Positions 27,137 to 39,827 are shown, numbered from the stretch's first letter. The stretch is DNA of 64,000 bases from Acanthosepion lycidas (GCA_963932145.1 OZ010580.1:39116524-39180523), one strand, 5' to 3'. Made by a program: numbers and translations. Notes: generated from the letters alone by a model not told the origin.

Positions 27137-27199
<63 letters not shown>
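27137..27199. repeat. (TA)n microsatellite with CA end
   Basis: About 54 bp of TA followed by CA units. Confidence 0.95.
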
Positions 27200-28883
27200 T
27201 AAAGAAAATTTAAATTCAATTCTACTAACTTCCTTACTGAGAAAGAACTAAATTTATGTATAGCTGGTATTTGATATCTGCTCTGAACAAACTTCTCATT
27301 AAAAGTCTGTAGAAAGCTAAATAACAAGGCCTTTGTTTTCACCTTCATCCATTAGTAAGCAAAATGTAAAGAAAGAAAAGGTAGGTACATGCATTAAAAA
27401 ACAAACCAAACATATCTTAAAATGATCATTTGAAAACAGATTAAAATGCATCAGTCATGAAAATTGATTGCTAGCCTTAATGGAATAAAAATTAAAGATA
27501 ATTGCATTTAGTTTTTTTAGTCAAATTAAAAAGCTAATTGCTTATAAATATTTTGTTATTATTTCACTAATTTAACTCTGGCAGTAATTTTTAAAAATAT
27601 AATCTAAATGTTTTTTATTCATAATTCTTAAGAATTCTTAACCTATATTTATCCTAAAGTGTATCTATGGTTCTTATAGTGGAGTACCGTAAGTCAGTAA
27701 AATTCATTTTACACAGCAGTTGGATTTTTAATAAAATATACGTTTATTCATATTTGCTTTTAATCAAAGCATTTTTATTATTTTATATATATTTTCATAA
27801 CTTGCAATAAAACTTCAACTGAAAAACTTATAATTGTCCCAATATAATGAATAGATAAAAAATATCAAATTTAGCTTTGCATGCCAAGAAAATTTAAACA
27901 GAATTTCCTTTTTATTTGAATTCTACACAATTTAAAATCCTTTTATAAAAGAAACAATTTTCTGTTAAGTGAAAGAATAATGAATACATTTAAATATGAA
28001 ATTTATTTTAAATATTCTTTCTCATATACAAGAACAAATAATTTTATATCTTTGAAAGAAAAAACAAAAAAAACATTCAGAACACTTCATTATCAATTCT
28101 ATAACTAATTTAGTGAGACTGTTACAGTTTTAAGGAATAGAGAATTTTCTCCAAATAGTTATTAAAACAAGGTTTCATTATAAAATGTATGTTGCTACAA
28201 ATGACCTATCTAGAAAGTCTGATATATGTTTTTACAGCTATTATTTTATATATTTTCAACAGAAAAATAGAAGCTTACACATGTTTAATGCAATCCATAG
28301 TATGTTATAATTTGTATTTCTAAAATGTCACTATATATTAAAATAAAGATATCCCTCAAAAGTACCAATTAACATCTCCAGCTGTATAGGAGACAGATTG
28401 AGTGATATAACATAAAAGTTATGAAAAAAGAAAATAGAATCTCTGTAGAGAGTTCCCACTCCAACTGAAGCTGCTTGCATTAATTTGCACCAATATAATT
28501 GGGAAAGGCATAAATCCACTTCTCTCTGTGTTTTGTCACATTGACAAATATCTTGACAAAAGAACTTTTCATTGGCATAGCACAATGATTGAGAGAAAGA
28601 AATGATTTAGCCAGCATTGGCAAATCATTCACATAAAACTATCTGCTGAGGCAGTAACAAGAAAAAGCTGTTGCACAATGTCCTAACTATGACAAGAGCC
28701 AGTAATGTGTATACATTATATACTATATCAATTTTTATTTTGCAATTCTTTTCACAGTGAAATTGGAATTAATTAACCAATGTTGGCAAAATTTTCATAT
28801 ATTTATATGAGCAATATATCATGTAAGTTTAAACTTAATATCTATCCATACTAAAAAAAAACCCAAAAAACATTGATAATTTA

Positions 28884-28963
28884 TTAGGTTGGTGCAAAAT
28901 TATTGTCGTTTTTTGACGTTTTTTTTAATGTCAAAAAACGACAATATTTTTGCACCAACCTAA
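28884..28963. mobile_element. 80-bp mariner-type MITE (MADE1-like)
   Basis: Begins TTAGGTTGGTGCAAAA and ends with its reverse complement TTTTGCACCAACCTAA. The whole 80 bp is a near-perfect palindrome. It is flanked by TA on both sides (28882-28883 and 28964-28965), the target duplication expected for Tc1/mariner elements. The terminus matches the mariner end known from human MADE1/Hsmar1, which is also an 80-bp palindromic MITE. No coding capacity. A transcript would fold into a pre-miRNA-like hairpin. Confidence 0.9.
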
Positions 28964-28984
28964 TACTTTGTGGTTGTCATCTTT

Positions 28985-29900
28985 TATTAGGTAAACAAAA
29001 TGCAACATTTTTATATTTTATCCAAAATATCTTGGCCACAGAAACATATTTGATTAGTACAATATCCAACATACCAGAAAATTATTTTACATATCAATGG
29101 GCTTCTCAATAATTCTATAACTTTCATTCATTGACTTTGTCAATTTTTTTCCTGTATCAACTTATATTACTTTTAGCAGTTTTTATTGCCTGGACAGGCT
29201 GGAGCTATTTCATTAATTTGGTATATTTAAAACATTTTGTTTTGGCAAGGTGGACAAGTCAGATTTGCAGTATATGAAAGAACACTTTCCTGTGTGAGTA
29301 TACATTTTAGTCTAAGCTTCTTGGTTGAGACCTGTACCACTTAAAAATATCTTCTCCAAGAACTTACAATAATTCTCTGCATTTATCTTGGTACCATCAT
29401 TAACTTTGAAGGGACCTATACTTTTACTGTCTAAAATACTAACCCAAAATATTAGTTCACATTCCCTATTGTTGTCTTCTAAACTGTGTTCATGATTTCA
29501 ATGAAGGAGCCCAGCCATCAGATTGATTCAGTGTAGTTCTACATTCATCACTAAAAATTGAGTTGAGAAATCAATTTTCATGTACTCCTTTGCACATCCT
29601 ACACATTTATCTTTGTAGTGTTTACTTAAAGCTTGGTGGCTTTCATGTCTTTAGCCAATGTTCTTAATATTCTGCCCATTTTCTTCTTTCTGTTTCCATT
29701 CAGAATATCAATTTCTTCAAATATTTTCTTGCTATTCAATTCACTTATTTTGTTTAGTAACCTTTTTTTTCAAATTGATTTTTGAGACACTCTGAAAGCC
29801 AGTTTTCTTTTCTTCTTATCTTGCCAATGATTATTTTTGATTGTTCTTTCATCTCTGTTCAACTTTTCTTTCTGTAATTTCAAATATTATGTTCCTATAA
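28985..29900 (-). pseudogene. Tc1/mariner-superfamily transposase relic
   Basis: Minus-strand translation, broken by many stops and shifts, recovers the order of a DDE transposase. There is an FSDE-type segment near 29545 (second strand-transfer region), a GPFKV segment near 29401-29415, and an NAENYCKFLE-like stretch near 29350-29380. Matches become weak below about 29200. No intact frame remains, so this is an old, inactive copy. The neighbouring mariner MITE need not belong to the same family. Confidence 0.55.
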
Positions 29901-30116
29901 TTCAACTTTACAGTATCATGTTGCTCAGTTTAGGTTTTGGCTCATGATAATCATTATATATTTGAAATTAAAAAATACCAATAAGTATCATAATACACAC
30001 ATACATAGAGAGAGGTCAACACTAAGTGGTGACAATCCGTTTCATGTTTGGTGTTGATCTGAGGGTCCACATTTATATTTGCATATGCTCTATCCTGGAT
30101 ATAGCATACCTTAAAC

Positions 30117-30151
<35 letters not shown>

Positions 30152-30190
30152 TATATGTATATATACATACATACATACATACATACATAC
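30117..30190. repeat. (TA)n and (CATA)n microsatellite
   Basis: TA tract with imperfections, then CATA units. It abuts the 5' end of a SINE. Confidence 0.95.
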
Positions 30191-30640
30191 AGAGGAGGCA
30201 TGGTGGAGTAATGGATATCAGCCTGGATTGAGGAATCGGAGAGCCGAGTTCGAGATTCCAGTCAAATCCATTACATTCACTTACATGTTAATGCCCTTGT
30301 GAAAGGTATGAATCCTCTTCTTCTCCCTCCAGCTATGGGTAAATAGCAAGACAGACTGGGTTCTATAGCCTTAGATGGCAACTGGTCTAGGAGAAGGACA
30401 ACTTTGAATTCAAACCCGGAGTGGAGTCCCGAAGGCGGATGGACGGCACTTTGTGCTACCTTCTGTCAACTCCTGCAGCCGTGTTGGTACCAAACTGTAT
30501 TGGTTTATGCTCTCCTTTGGACTTTGCTAGCAAGGCCGAGAGTGAAGAACTAGATGTCTGGGCAGCCCTATTTCTCCAAATATCCCACCGAAGCTCGTAG
30601 CGCATCGTGCTACACTATTGTCTCTTGAGACAGACAGATG

Positions 30641-30642
<2 letters not shown>
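30191..30642 (+). mobile_element. tRNA-derived SINE
   Basis: The head resembles a tRNA gene: an A-box-like TGGTGGAGTAATGG and a B-box-like GAGTTCGAGATTCC about 35 bp downstream, as expected for an internal pol III promoter. A body of about 370 bp is less AT-rich than the flanks and ends CTCTTGAGACAGACAGATGC, immediately followed by a (TA)n tail. Flanking CATA and TA tracts suggest insertion into, or generation of, microsatellite. The pattern fits cephalopod tRNA-type SINEs, though I cannot name the family. Confidence 0.75.

Positions 30643-30694
<52 letters not shown>
30643..30694. repeat. (TA)n tail of SINE
   Basis: Pure TA tract directly after the SINE body. Confidence 0.95.
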
Positions 30695-30697
<3 letters not shown>

Positions 30698-33600
30698 AAC
30701 AACCATAAAGTTTCATAATATAAGATTAAACCATCAAATAAGTCATTGTAAATATTTCTATATTTTCAGATATGAAAAAAAAATCCACATGGTATATTTA
30801 TTATATAAAATGTAAATATGTCCTGAAAATTTAACTAACATTAGTTGATTAATACCAATTTATTTGTGAAAATATTTACTTGCATAATAAAACCTGACAG
30901 TGTATATATTGTGGGTATTAGAGAAACAGCATTATCTATATTCATATCATAAATGTATGCAAAAATAGGCAATTTGGCAGAGATCACTTTTCTTTTGATT
31001 TTTCTTTTCACTTTCCACAGAGGTTATGCAAAATTGAGCAAAGTCATTTCAAGTTGATTAATTAAATATGTTAAAATGAGTTTTTTTTATATAAGGACAT
31101 AGTAAATTATGAGTAAACAAAAAAAGATTTTTTAGTTATACTAATACTAAAGATTCACATTAATACTAATGAAATCATCATCATAAGTATTTTTTAAAAT
31201 ATTTTTGTCAAACAATTAAACTGCTTTTTCAGCTCCTGTTTCCTTAGATTTCAACCAGATTGCACAGGAATCACCTTCTTTGCCTCTTTCCTCTTTTCTC
31301 AAATAGAAGACATTTCCGGTAGACTCTAAAAAAGCAGAGCATTTCTAACTCTCCCAGGATGCAACTACTTCACATCTGAATCCTTTATGATATTTAATCA
31401 CAATAATACACATGGACTGTCTTGGAAAAATATATAGGAAACTTGTAAGAAACATTTTTAACATTTTTCTTTTTATAAAGCATTCTTAAAAGAAAAATAT
31501 TATAACACATCCCTCTTATTTTTTTTAAATATAATCATTTAAACACTTAATATTTTATTAAAGACATTTTTATGTTTAACATTCTTTTTATAGATACAAG
31601 TATTTAAGTAAATGCTCTGTTTATAATAAACAGTATTAAATAACATTTACTGGCCTGTATGTCCGAGAAATTTTCATAGAAAATATTCGTCCTTTGAAAA
31701 TTCTATGAAAATTTCTCAGACATTCAGGCCGGTAAATGTTATTTAATACTGTTTATTATAAACAGAGCATTTACTTAAATACTTGTATCTATAAAAAGAA
31801 TGTTAAACAATAAAAATGTCATCATAAATTGTCGGACTTTGTCCATTACTTAATATTTTCTTGTCTCAAAAAGAAATTTACAACTACAATGATTTAACTG
31901 AAATTGTTTCTGTGCTTGCATGATATATAAATGCTTAGTCTTAAAGCTAGAAAAGAATTAAATGAAAATCTGTATAAGATCAAATTGTCTGCAACCACCT
32001 GTATATCTGTTGGTACCATTTTTTTTGACAACAGATGTGGATACTTGTATCTATAGTTATTTGAGAAAATTCTTATAAAAATGTATTTTCATCAATACAT
32101 TTTCATCAATTTTTTTGTATTTAATTTTATCTCATACTTGACACTTAAGGTAGTATTCAAAACTTCATCCCCAGTTCACTATTGTAAGCTACATGCAATA
32201 TTAATTTGAAACATTTGTGTTTATTTTTACCAGATAAAAAAAAAGTTCTGAGTCTTACTTTTTAAGACTGAATAAGTAAAAATTAGGTAAAAAAAAATGG
32301 AGAACTGACAAATAACCAATTATAAAAATATATGAAACTAACGTTTACTCTAAGATAAAAGATATTAAAATATTTACTATCTTTACAAATTAGTCACTGT
32401 TTAAAAAAAAAAATTCTTAAACTAAACAAAGAAACATGTCAATCAGCAGATTTAAAAAAAAAAAAAAACTAATCAAAGTTGAGATCATTCCATTAGCCAG
32501 ATACAAGCTATTTCTATTACTTAACATCTCAAAGTGCTTGACTAAATACTTAGCATATTAGATGAATGTACTGTCAAATTTATCAAAGTAATTTCTTAGC
32601 TTAGTTCCTCAATTTAATTATTGCATATGACTATAAAACTCTTAATATTGAGCATTTCAAGAAATCTTCAGAAGGTTGCCTAAATGAAGAAAAGAAAAAA
32701 ACAATGAAATTCACAGGTGAGTATTATAATAAATATTTTACAGATATATTGATGCATAATTTAAATTTGCAAGCTACTGTTATAATTTCTGAATTAACTA
32801 CTTTCAGTTTAACAAAATCCAACTCTAGTAAATAAAAGCATAATTAGAAATACTGGCTCAAATTACTGTGCCTTTTTCCTATTTTCTTTAACAAAAACCA
32901 AACATTAAAAGCTAATAGGTTTATTTGCAGCAAACTACTTGCCCATAAAGTTCTTTTAACAGATGCAACATGATTTATGCTTAATTGAGAAACCAGTAAA
33001 TACAAATAAAATTTCTGAAAGCAGACATATTTTTTAAATTTTAGTTTTCCTGTAAAAGAGATTCCTATAGCATCAGTGAATAAGTTGTTATACATTCAAA
33101 CAAATAAAGTTTTAATTCTTTCAAAAACCTCTTTTCCTGTAGAAAATGAGACATTTTGTAAAAAAAAAAAAAAAAAAATAGGGTAATTTATGTTATACTA
33201 AGTATAAATTAATAAACTTACTTTATTTTCATATTTACTGAATCAAAACTGAAAAAGTGAAATACTTGAAGTAATAAGGACAAATCTCATCAACAAATTG
33301 GAATTATGGTTCTTCTTTTTTTAACATGAATCAATTTTAATGAAAATATTAAGAATTTGTAATTAAAATTCATCATCAAACCTGAAAATTGTGCAAGGAA
33401 AGTCATTGTTTTTGTCAGAGCCTTTAAATTTTTCACTTTTATATCAATTAAACAAATATAAACTTTTGCTGATTGATGTTTTACTTTTTGAAAATATTAA
33501 AAATTTGAAAAATATCCAATGTAGATAAGAAATATACAGATTTGTTCAGTTCTGGCATGTAATTTTTTTTAAAACAGCAGCAGGAGTGGCATTAGTGATA

Positions 33601-35507
33601 CATTTTGCTTTATAACTATATGATTAAGAGATATTATTTTTTTCATCTGAAGACAGTCACAAATAATTGCTTTAAATACATAGCTAACACTTGTTCATAT
33701 TTAAACATCAGTAAGTTATGAAACTATATTTTTTATAATCACTTTAATTAGATACAAGAAAGTGTTTCTTGCATTACTATGTAAAAACATAAAAGTTAAA
33801 AGTTATGCATCATGTTCTTTTGAGCACCAATTGTATAGTGATAAAAAAAAACAATGTATATGGAATTGTTTAGATAACAACCAAATATAGGGTTAAAATA
33901 TTTAGAAGATAGTGGAAGATATTTCAAATATATATCGCAAAATTTCACTTCATGATGCACAACTTTTGATTCAAACTGTCTACAACTTCATATACCCTTT
34001 TGGGGAATAATTTGTTTCATTTCATAGACTTTGTTTTACAGAGGTTTTATTCATTAATTTTTCCACAAAATCATATATATATATATATATCTTTTATTTG
34101 CAGTATGTGACTGTCTTCTACAGGCTCTGTATAAAATCAGCTCAATAAAAACTTTTCTCAGTTCTTCAACATCTCCATGTATGTAGTCATCTCCCATTAA
34201 CTTAAAAAAATAATCAACAATCCTGGATTAATCTAATCAAACCAAGAAAAAAGACAAACAGACCAGAGTGTGTATATTTCAAAGATAAAATGGTGTGTCA
34301 TCTCAGAATGACTTGATCAATTGTGTGACAAAGCATTCTACTCTCTTTTTACGGATTTACATTTTCATTTTTCAATTTTACAAATGCTGACAATGCCACA
34401 GAAAAATGGACTGCTCAGTTTTGTGTTTTTTTTTTTTCATTACCATCCATTTATGTATCAAAAAGTATTTATACCATTACAGCATCTGGTTAACCATTTG
34501 TTCTTATCACATAGCAGTAGTACTACTACAAGTAGTTAATTTGTATGTATGCATCTGTGAGTGTTTATCCAATACATTGGTGCTTCATACATCCATGTGT
34601 TGCTCTCAAGAACATTGAAAAACAGTGAACCAACAGACATGGATCAACATTTAATGTATTCATTAATTCTGTTCTTCAATAACAATCATCATCAAATTAA
34701 AAAATAAAGTTTATTGCTGATGGTGATAATAATATATGAAAGAAAATCAAAACACATAATTGCAATCACTTCACTTTCAAATGCTTCTACTTTAGATGAT
34801 GGGGTTCTTTCTGTTTAATCATCAGTGTATAAATAAAATTGGATTTTTATCCTCAATTTCTTTTTTGTTTTTAAATCTGACATCAATTTGTCCTTTTCTT
34901 TTTTAGAAGTCATGTGAAAATGCAGGAACAGTTTTCTGGATTCTCACAAAAGCTGATAGATATTTTGGATTCTTTATAAAAGCACATATTACAAATTAAT
35001 AGAAAATTGCTAAAAATGCACCGAGGTAGAAAAAACTATATCCTTGAAACCAGCAAAATAGAGCATGTAGAATGTTGTTTAAAAAAAACATTTTATAATT
35101 CATGTGGTATTCATAATTTTTAAAATGCAAACAGAAAAAAACTAACATTACTTAGATATAATGAAAAATATCATCCTCCAAATGTTAAAAATATCATCAT
35201 ATCAAGCATAGATATAAAAATATGTATATCTGCAAATACATAGTAGAAATATAACAAAATATAAAAAAAAATATTTTGTAACTAATTTCCAAAAATGACC
35301 AAGCTTCTTTATGTGAAATATTTTGTAAGCTTATTAAATAGTAATCACCGATCAACATTGTCTGATGATTTTAATTATACAATATTAAAAATCATCCAAC
35401 AATAAGAATTAGAAACTATATATATTTTGCAATAGTGCTGTTTTGCTATTCTTTAAAAACAAAAAAATAGTTATCTGTTTATATTTCTGAGATGAGGTAT
35501 TACGTAC
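30695..35507. other. AT-rich noncoding DNA
   Basis: Apart from the hairpin at 31563-31820, nothing is recognised here. Open frames are short and low-complexity. Confidence 0.6.
31563..31820. repeat. 258-bp long near-perfect hairpin
   Basis: Left arm 31563-31682 and right arm 31701-31820 are reverse complements with only a few mismatches (for example within GGCCTGTATGTCCGAG versus GGCCTGAATGTCTGAG) and one 1-nt indel. They enclose an 18-nt loop. No coding capacity and no clear target duplication. It could be a foldback MITE, a recent inverted duplication or a hairpin-RNA locus. Confidence 0.9.
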
Positions 35508-35642
35508 ATTATTTACATTATTCGGACTATTGTCCTCACCTTTGTCACCATATTTATTACAACGTTTCGGCCGTTGTACGCTCCGGCCTTCTTCAGGTGG
35601 TTGGAATGTCAAAATGAACCCTGTTATCTCCTGTGCCATGTT
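35508..35642 (-). mobile_element. Retroelement/SINE tail, inverted copy
   Basis: On the minus strand this reads from a CATGGCAC-containing segment through CCACCTGAAGAAGGCCGGAG to GAATAATGTAAATAATGTA. The same sequence, shorter in the middle, recurs on the plus strand at about 35834-35925, so the two are head to head. The minus copy retains a GGCCG...CGGCCGAAAC segment that the plus copy has lost. Confidence 0.7.
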
Positions 35643-35930
35643 TCCTTGGCACAATGGATAAAGGCATTAATTAGATCCAGTGACAGGACCCAAATAGTGT
35701 GAGTTCAATACCCGGTTAAGGCAGTGGAGAACTTTCAGAGGGAAATTAACAGATAACTGACATCCATTAAACATGGCACGTGGAACTAGAACAGTCTACC
35801 CCAGTGAGTGAAATAAAGGATTAACTTCGACATTCCAACTACCTGAAGAAGGCCGGAGCGTACAATGTTGATGAGGACAAAGATGAGGACAATAGTCCGA
35901 ATAATGTAAATAATGTAAAAAATTTGTTCT
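35643..35930 (+). mobile_element. tRNA-derived SINE with retroelement-type tail
   Basis: The head resembles a tRNA: TTGGCACAATGGATAAAGGC (A-box region) and GTGAGTTCAATACCC (B-box) with suitable spacing. The body continues through CATGGCAC and CCTGAAGAAGGCCGGAGCG to GTAAATAATGTAAAAAAT. The tail is shared with the inverted copy to the left, as expected when a SINE borrows the 3' end of a LINE or Penelope-like partner. Confidence 0.65.
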
Positions 35931-36388
35931 GGCATTGCTTCTCTTCAAAGGCTTCAGTTTAATTAAGCAATTTCAATAAGTGCATATGAATATAAAATAT
36001 TGTATAATAATAGTGACAAAGTGTATCTAATTGTTCTGCTGAATTTTGATATTTCATGCAGCAATTTTTGACAGTACTATTAGTTTTTAGCCAAAGTCAA
36101 ATCTAAGAAGAGAGTTATTCAAGACTTTCTACATTATTAGATGTATAATATGAATAGAGGCAGGCTTTTTATATTAATTTCAAAGTGACAGAAATTTAGC
36201 AAATTCTGATGAGTGTATCAATGCTATTGAAAGAGATATTTGGAATGTACAAGAAATTTTTAAAAATACTAAAAGTATAAAAAGTAATCCTTATGAAATC
36301 AACATGTTAATAAAAAATATAATAATAAAAAAAACTTTTGCTAAAAAATAATTCCAAAACCTTCAGAAATATATTAAATATTGATACA

Positions 36389-37067
36389 CTAGCAGGAGAG
36401 CCCAGCGTTGCCCGGGGATGTAACAGTAAGAGATAGATCAAGTATCGACAATCGTAAAGACTGAAAAATAAAATTGACAAAGATTATTGTTTAAGGTTGA
36501 CGGACACGCATGTCTTAATTATTTTTTTTTTTTGTTTTTTTGTGTTTTTTACGAATTGGTCAAACCCAAACTCAAACAAAAACATTGTTTTCAATCGTTA
36601 TGAGTCTATCGATTGAATAGAATTTTATTATAAACAATTGTCTTGTAAATGGAATTTTTAAAGCATTCTGAATGTAAAAATAAAGAAAAAAGTGTGCAAG
36701 ACAATAAGAAACACTACCTGCCAAAAAAAAAAGTGAAGTTTTGTTGAATCGGTTGAAAAATGTAGGAAATCTGATCCCATATATAAACGAACACATACAC
36801 AAACAACCTGGGTTTTATAATAAGTATAACTCGATATGAGTTGTCCCCCTTTCATTCTGGCAACAGAATCGTGTTTTATCGTGTTTTTAAATTGATTTTG
36901 TGCAAAAACAATTGTGTTTTTCCAATTTTTGGCACTGTCAGAACCACTGTAAGGTAATTTTATGCAGTCCTGTGAAGTTTTGTTGAAATTGGTTGAAAAA
37001 TGTAGGAAATCCGATCCAATATATAAACGTACAGACACACATAATCTGCGTTTTATAATAAGTAAGA
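36389..37067 (-). mobile_element. Helitron-like nonautonomous element
   Basis: Read on the minus strand it starts with TC after an A (plus 37066-37067, flank 37068) and ends CTAG followed by T (36389-36392, flank 36388), the A/T insertion rule of Helitrons. Eight bases before the terminal CTAG is a stem-loop, CCCGG-6 nt-CTGGG (36401-36416). Two copies of a roughly 105-bp segment (about 36722-36826 and 36952-37060) share GAAGTTTTGTTGAA, TTGAAAAATGTAGGAAAT and TTTTATAATAAGTA, so the 5' region is duplicated. No Rep/helicase coding is present. Confidence 0.6.
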
Positions 37068-39585
37068 TTGACAAGCATTTTAAAGTTACTTTCTTCTTTT
37101 AAGGTTTAGTAGGTAATTTTTAAATTCACTAATTTTTAGCATTGCATTTTTATATTAAAATTATGAAGCATAGATGAAAAGATAAAAATGTATTTTTGCA
37201 GTCTTAATGTTGTATAAAAATTAAATATCCCAAAAATATATTTTTCTTTGATGTTTCAATGACTAAAATTTCTAATTTCACACTTTAAGAGATTCATCAA
37301 AAGCATTTTTCACAGATATGAAAACTTATTCTTTCAGTTGAATTTAAAAATGAAGTAATCAGATTAACTTTTAATATTTTCAGGTTTTATTATTTCCACT
37401 GAGATCAAAAGAAATTCTTTTATTAAATCTCTGAAAATACATAGAAATATTTTTTTTGAAAAACTAATACAACCAAGTAAAACATTTACTAAGTGTAATG
37501 GGTACAAGAAGAGGATTATGTTAGGCCAATATTCTATTTGTTTAATATTCAAAAACCAATCACTAATTAAAAAAAAGAAAAAAAAAAAGCACAACTACCT
37601 CAGTTACTAAGCTGGCCCAGTCAAATTATGTGGAAGAAGCATGGATTCTATAGAGGGTCTATTCTCATTTGCATACCATACAAGAATCATTCTATGACAA
37701 AAAGGTATCAACAACAGGCAAGACGAAAATAGAAGAAATGAGATTCGTTTTCTAACAATAGCAGGATTTACTAAAAAATTGTAAAGGAACACAAAACGTT
37801 GAACCACAGCATGACTCAAACTCAGTAATAATGATGTAGAAAAATGTTCCCTTATAACTATTCAGTAAACATTTTTGATAAATCTTACTTGAAATAATTC
37901 CTCACAAAACCAACTTCAATGAATGGCCAGCAGTGAGTTTACAACAGACGATAAAATTAGAAAAATGGTGGTTTATTAAAAAGAAAAAAGTGGATTAGAC
38001 ATTATTATAATAATTATTATAATAAAATTGTATTATGCACCTGCTATCATTTAAATATTAAACAATTTCTGAGAGTAAATTTCAATTTAGGCTGTATTTC
38101 CTATGCAAGAAAAATTGAATTTTAATTCTTTCCATAAATTTGTTTATTTTCTGTTTTTGGTAAATAAATGCCAATAATACAAATAATCATGTTTTTCTAT
38201 CTTTTCTATAGAACTCTGACAAAGTTTGAGTTATGAATTAAGCACAATATTTTAAGTTGAGAACTTTCACCTTTTCACTTAAAGGAAGCACTTCAGAAAT
38301 TTTATTTGGTATTTTTAAATTGCCAACATAGCTATACAGCAACTATGTTGAGTGAACCTTAATTACTGCTCAAGTACTGGTTGCCACCATGGCTAGAGAG
38401 TCTAGTCTTGCTATTTAACCCATAGCTTTGTAGAGAAGAGATGAATTAATGTAATTCCCAAAGGTATTTGTGCAAATGTAACACTCTCAATCAGAATTCA
38501 AACTGCTTGATTTCTCATTATGAACCACTAATCATTGCACCACATGTATATCCACACATGCAAAGGTAGGTTGAATTTATTGGGCATGGGTAAAGGTTTA
38601 TCAAATAACAAGTCTCTAAAAAAAAAAAAATATATAAAATATATTAATATGCTTAAAGGGCCTATGAAAAGAGTCAGTAGAAATACATTAATTTTTTTTC
38701 CTATGTAGTTATTCTGCTTTTTGAAGATTACTTTTCTTCTGGATCCTGTTCATTTTCATGAAAGTAGGCAAGAAAAGTGGCTCTAATTTAGGAGTTTAAT
38801 TTACAATATATAGACATATTAAAATTTTCTGTCAACCTTTATGCAACTATGGACAAATATGGAAACCAAAAGAGAAAAATAGTTTTATTTTACCAAATTA
38901 ATAACATAGGATTGGGGGTTTTCATAACACTATGAATTTAGTTCCTTGTTGAAAAAAAATTCAAACTACCTTTTAGGCTTACATAGTTTTAATTTATGAA
39001 CTAACAAAAAAAAAAAAAAAAGAAAAAGAAAACATTATTTGCATAAAACACAGGAACTAAACTTACATTATAAATTGAATTACATTAGAAACATTAAAAA
39101 GTTAGTTTTACAAAGAAATTAAGCTCACATTCAATCAAAATACATAAAAATATATTTTCCTACAAAAATTAACACTTTAGTTTTACCCATTTTTTAATGG
39201 AATTGTTAAGGAAATAATCAAATATGATTTTTCTCATAAATGCAAATTCTGAAATTCTTATGATTATGTTAGATCTTAGATACAGTGATTAATTTACTAA
39301 TTTTTAAAAATGTAGGCTTGCCACTCTAGATATTTTATCTAGATTTAGATATTTTAGATTGTAGGTGCTTGAATGCTAGATATAAGTTAAATAATAATAT
39401 ATATATATATATATATATATAAAGATAATTTGAGATAATTTTATGAAATTCACCATAAATAAATAAGTAGTACATTTATTTGCTAATGTTTGTTTGTACT
39501 GAGGCAGTAATACACAAATTACAGACAATTCAGATCAATTGCCTTTAGCTAATTTAGATTATTTTGTTAATCCCATAATGACAAA
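37068..39585. other. AT-rich noncoding DNA with a (TA)n tract
   Basis: Nothing recognised except a TA microsatellite at 39396-39420 and homopolymers. Confidence 0.6.
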
Positions 39586-39589
39586 ATTT

Positions 39590-39780
39590 TAGAGAAACAA
39601 AAAGGACTCTTAATTTATCAGAAAGAGACAGTTGAAATTTCTAGGGCACATAATAAAGAAAGAAGGCTTAAAAAATTTGACACTCCCTGGACAGCTTGTA
39701 GAAATGGATAGCAGGACAGAGTTTAGGAGAGATAGCAAAAAGACAAAATTTGCTAAAAGCTACAAAAAGCCATAACTTCC
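39590..39780 (+). pseudogene. RTE-like LINE fragment, C-terminal end of reverse transcriptase protein
   Basis: About 29 codons are open in one frame, reading LGHIIKKEGLKNLTLPGQLV and on. This matches the FLGHIMRKEGLENLTLTG-type region at the end of a common invertebrate RTE/CR1-group polyprotein. The DNA is similar to 45660-45960. It is 5'-truncated and decayed. Confidence 0.6.
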
Positions 39781-39787
39781 AACATCC

Positions 39788-39827
39788 TGAAGTGTCACAG
39801 CACATTTCTATGTTCTGTGACACTTCA
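39788..39827. repeat. 13-bp perfect inverted repeat
   Basis: TGAAGTGTCACAG and its exact reverse complement around a 14-bp spacer, just beyond the LINE fragment. Confidence 0.85.

Larger units (their letters stand above)
18200..28880. other. AT-rich intergenic DNA without recognisable genes
   Basis: About 10.7 kb with no credible coding region: open frames are short, low-complexity and unlike any family I know. It contains the microsatellites listed separately and homopolymers (for example poly(A) at about 21350-21377 and 23210-23240). Two short, less AT-rich patches (about 20820-20970 and 24185-24310) may be old repeats. I cannot name them. Confidence 0.6.

Noticed and set aside
30191-30260. 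Functional tRNA gene
   Set aside because: A- and B-box-like words are present but no cloverleaf can be closed, and the sequence continues into a SINE body with a TA tail.
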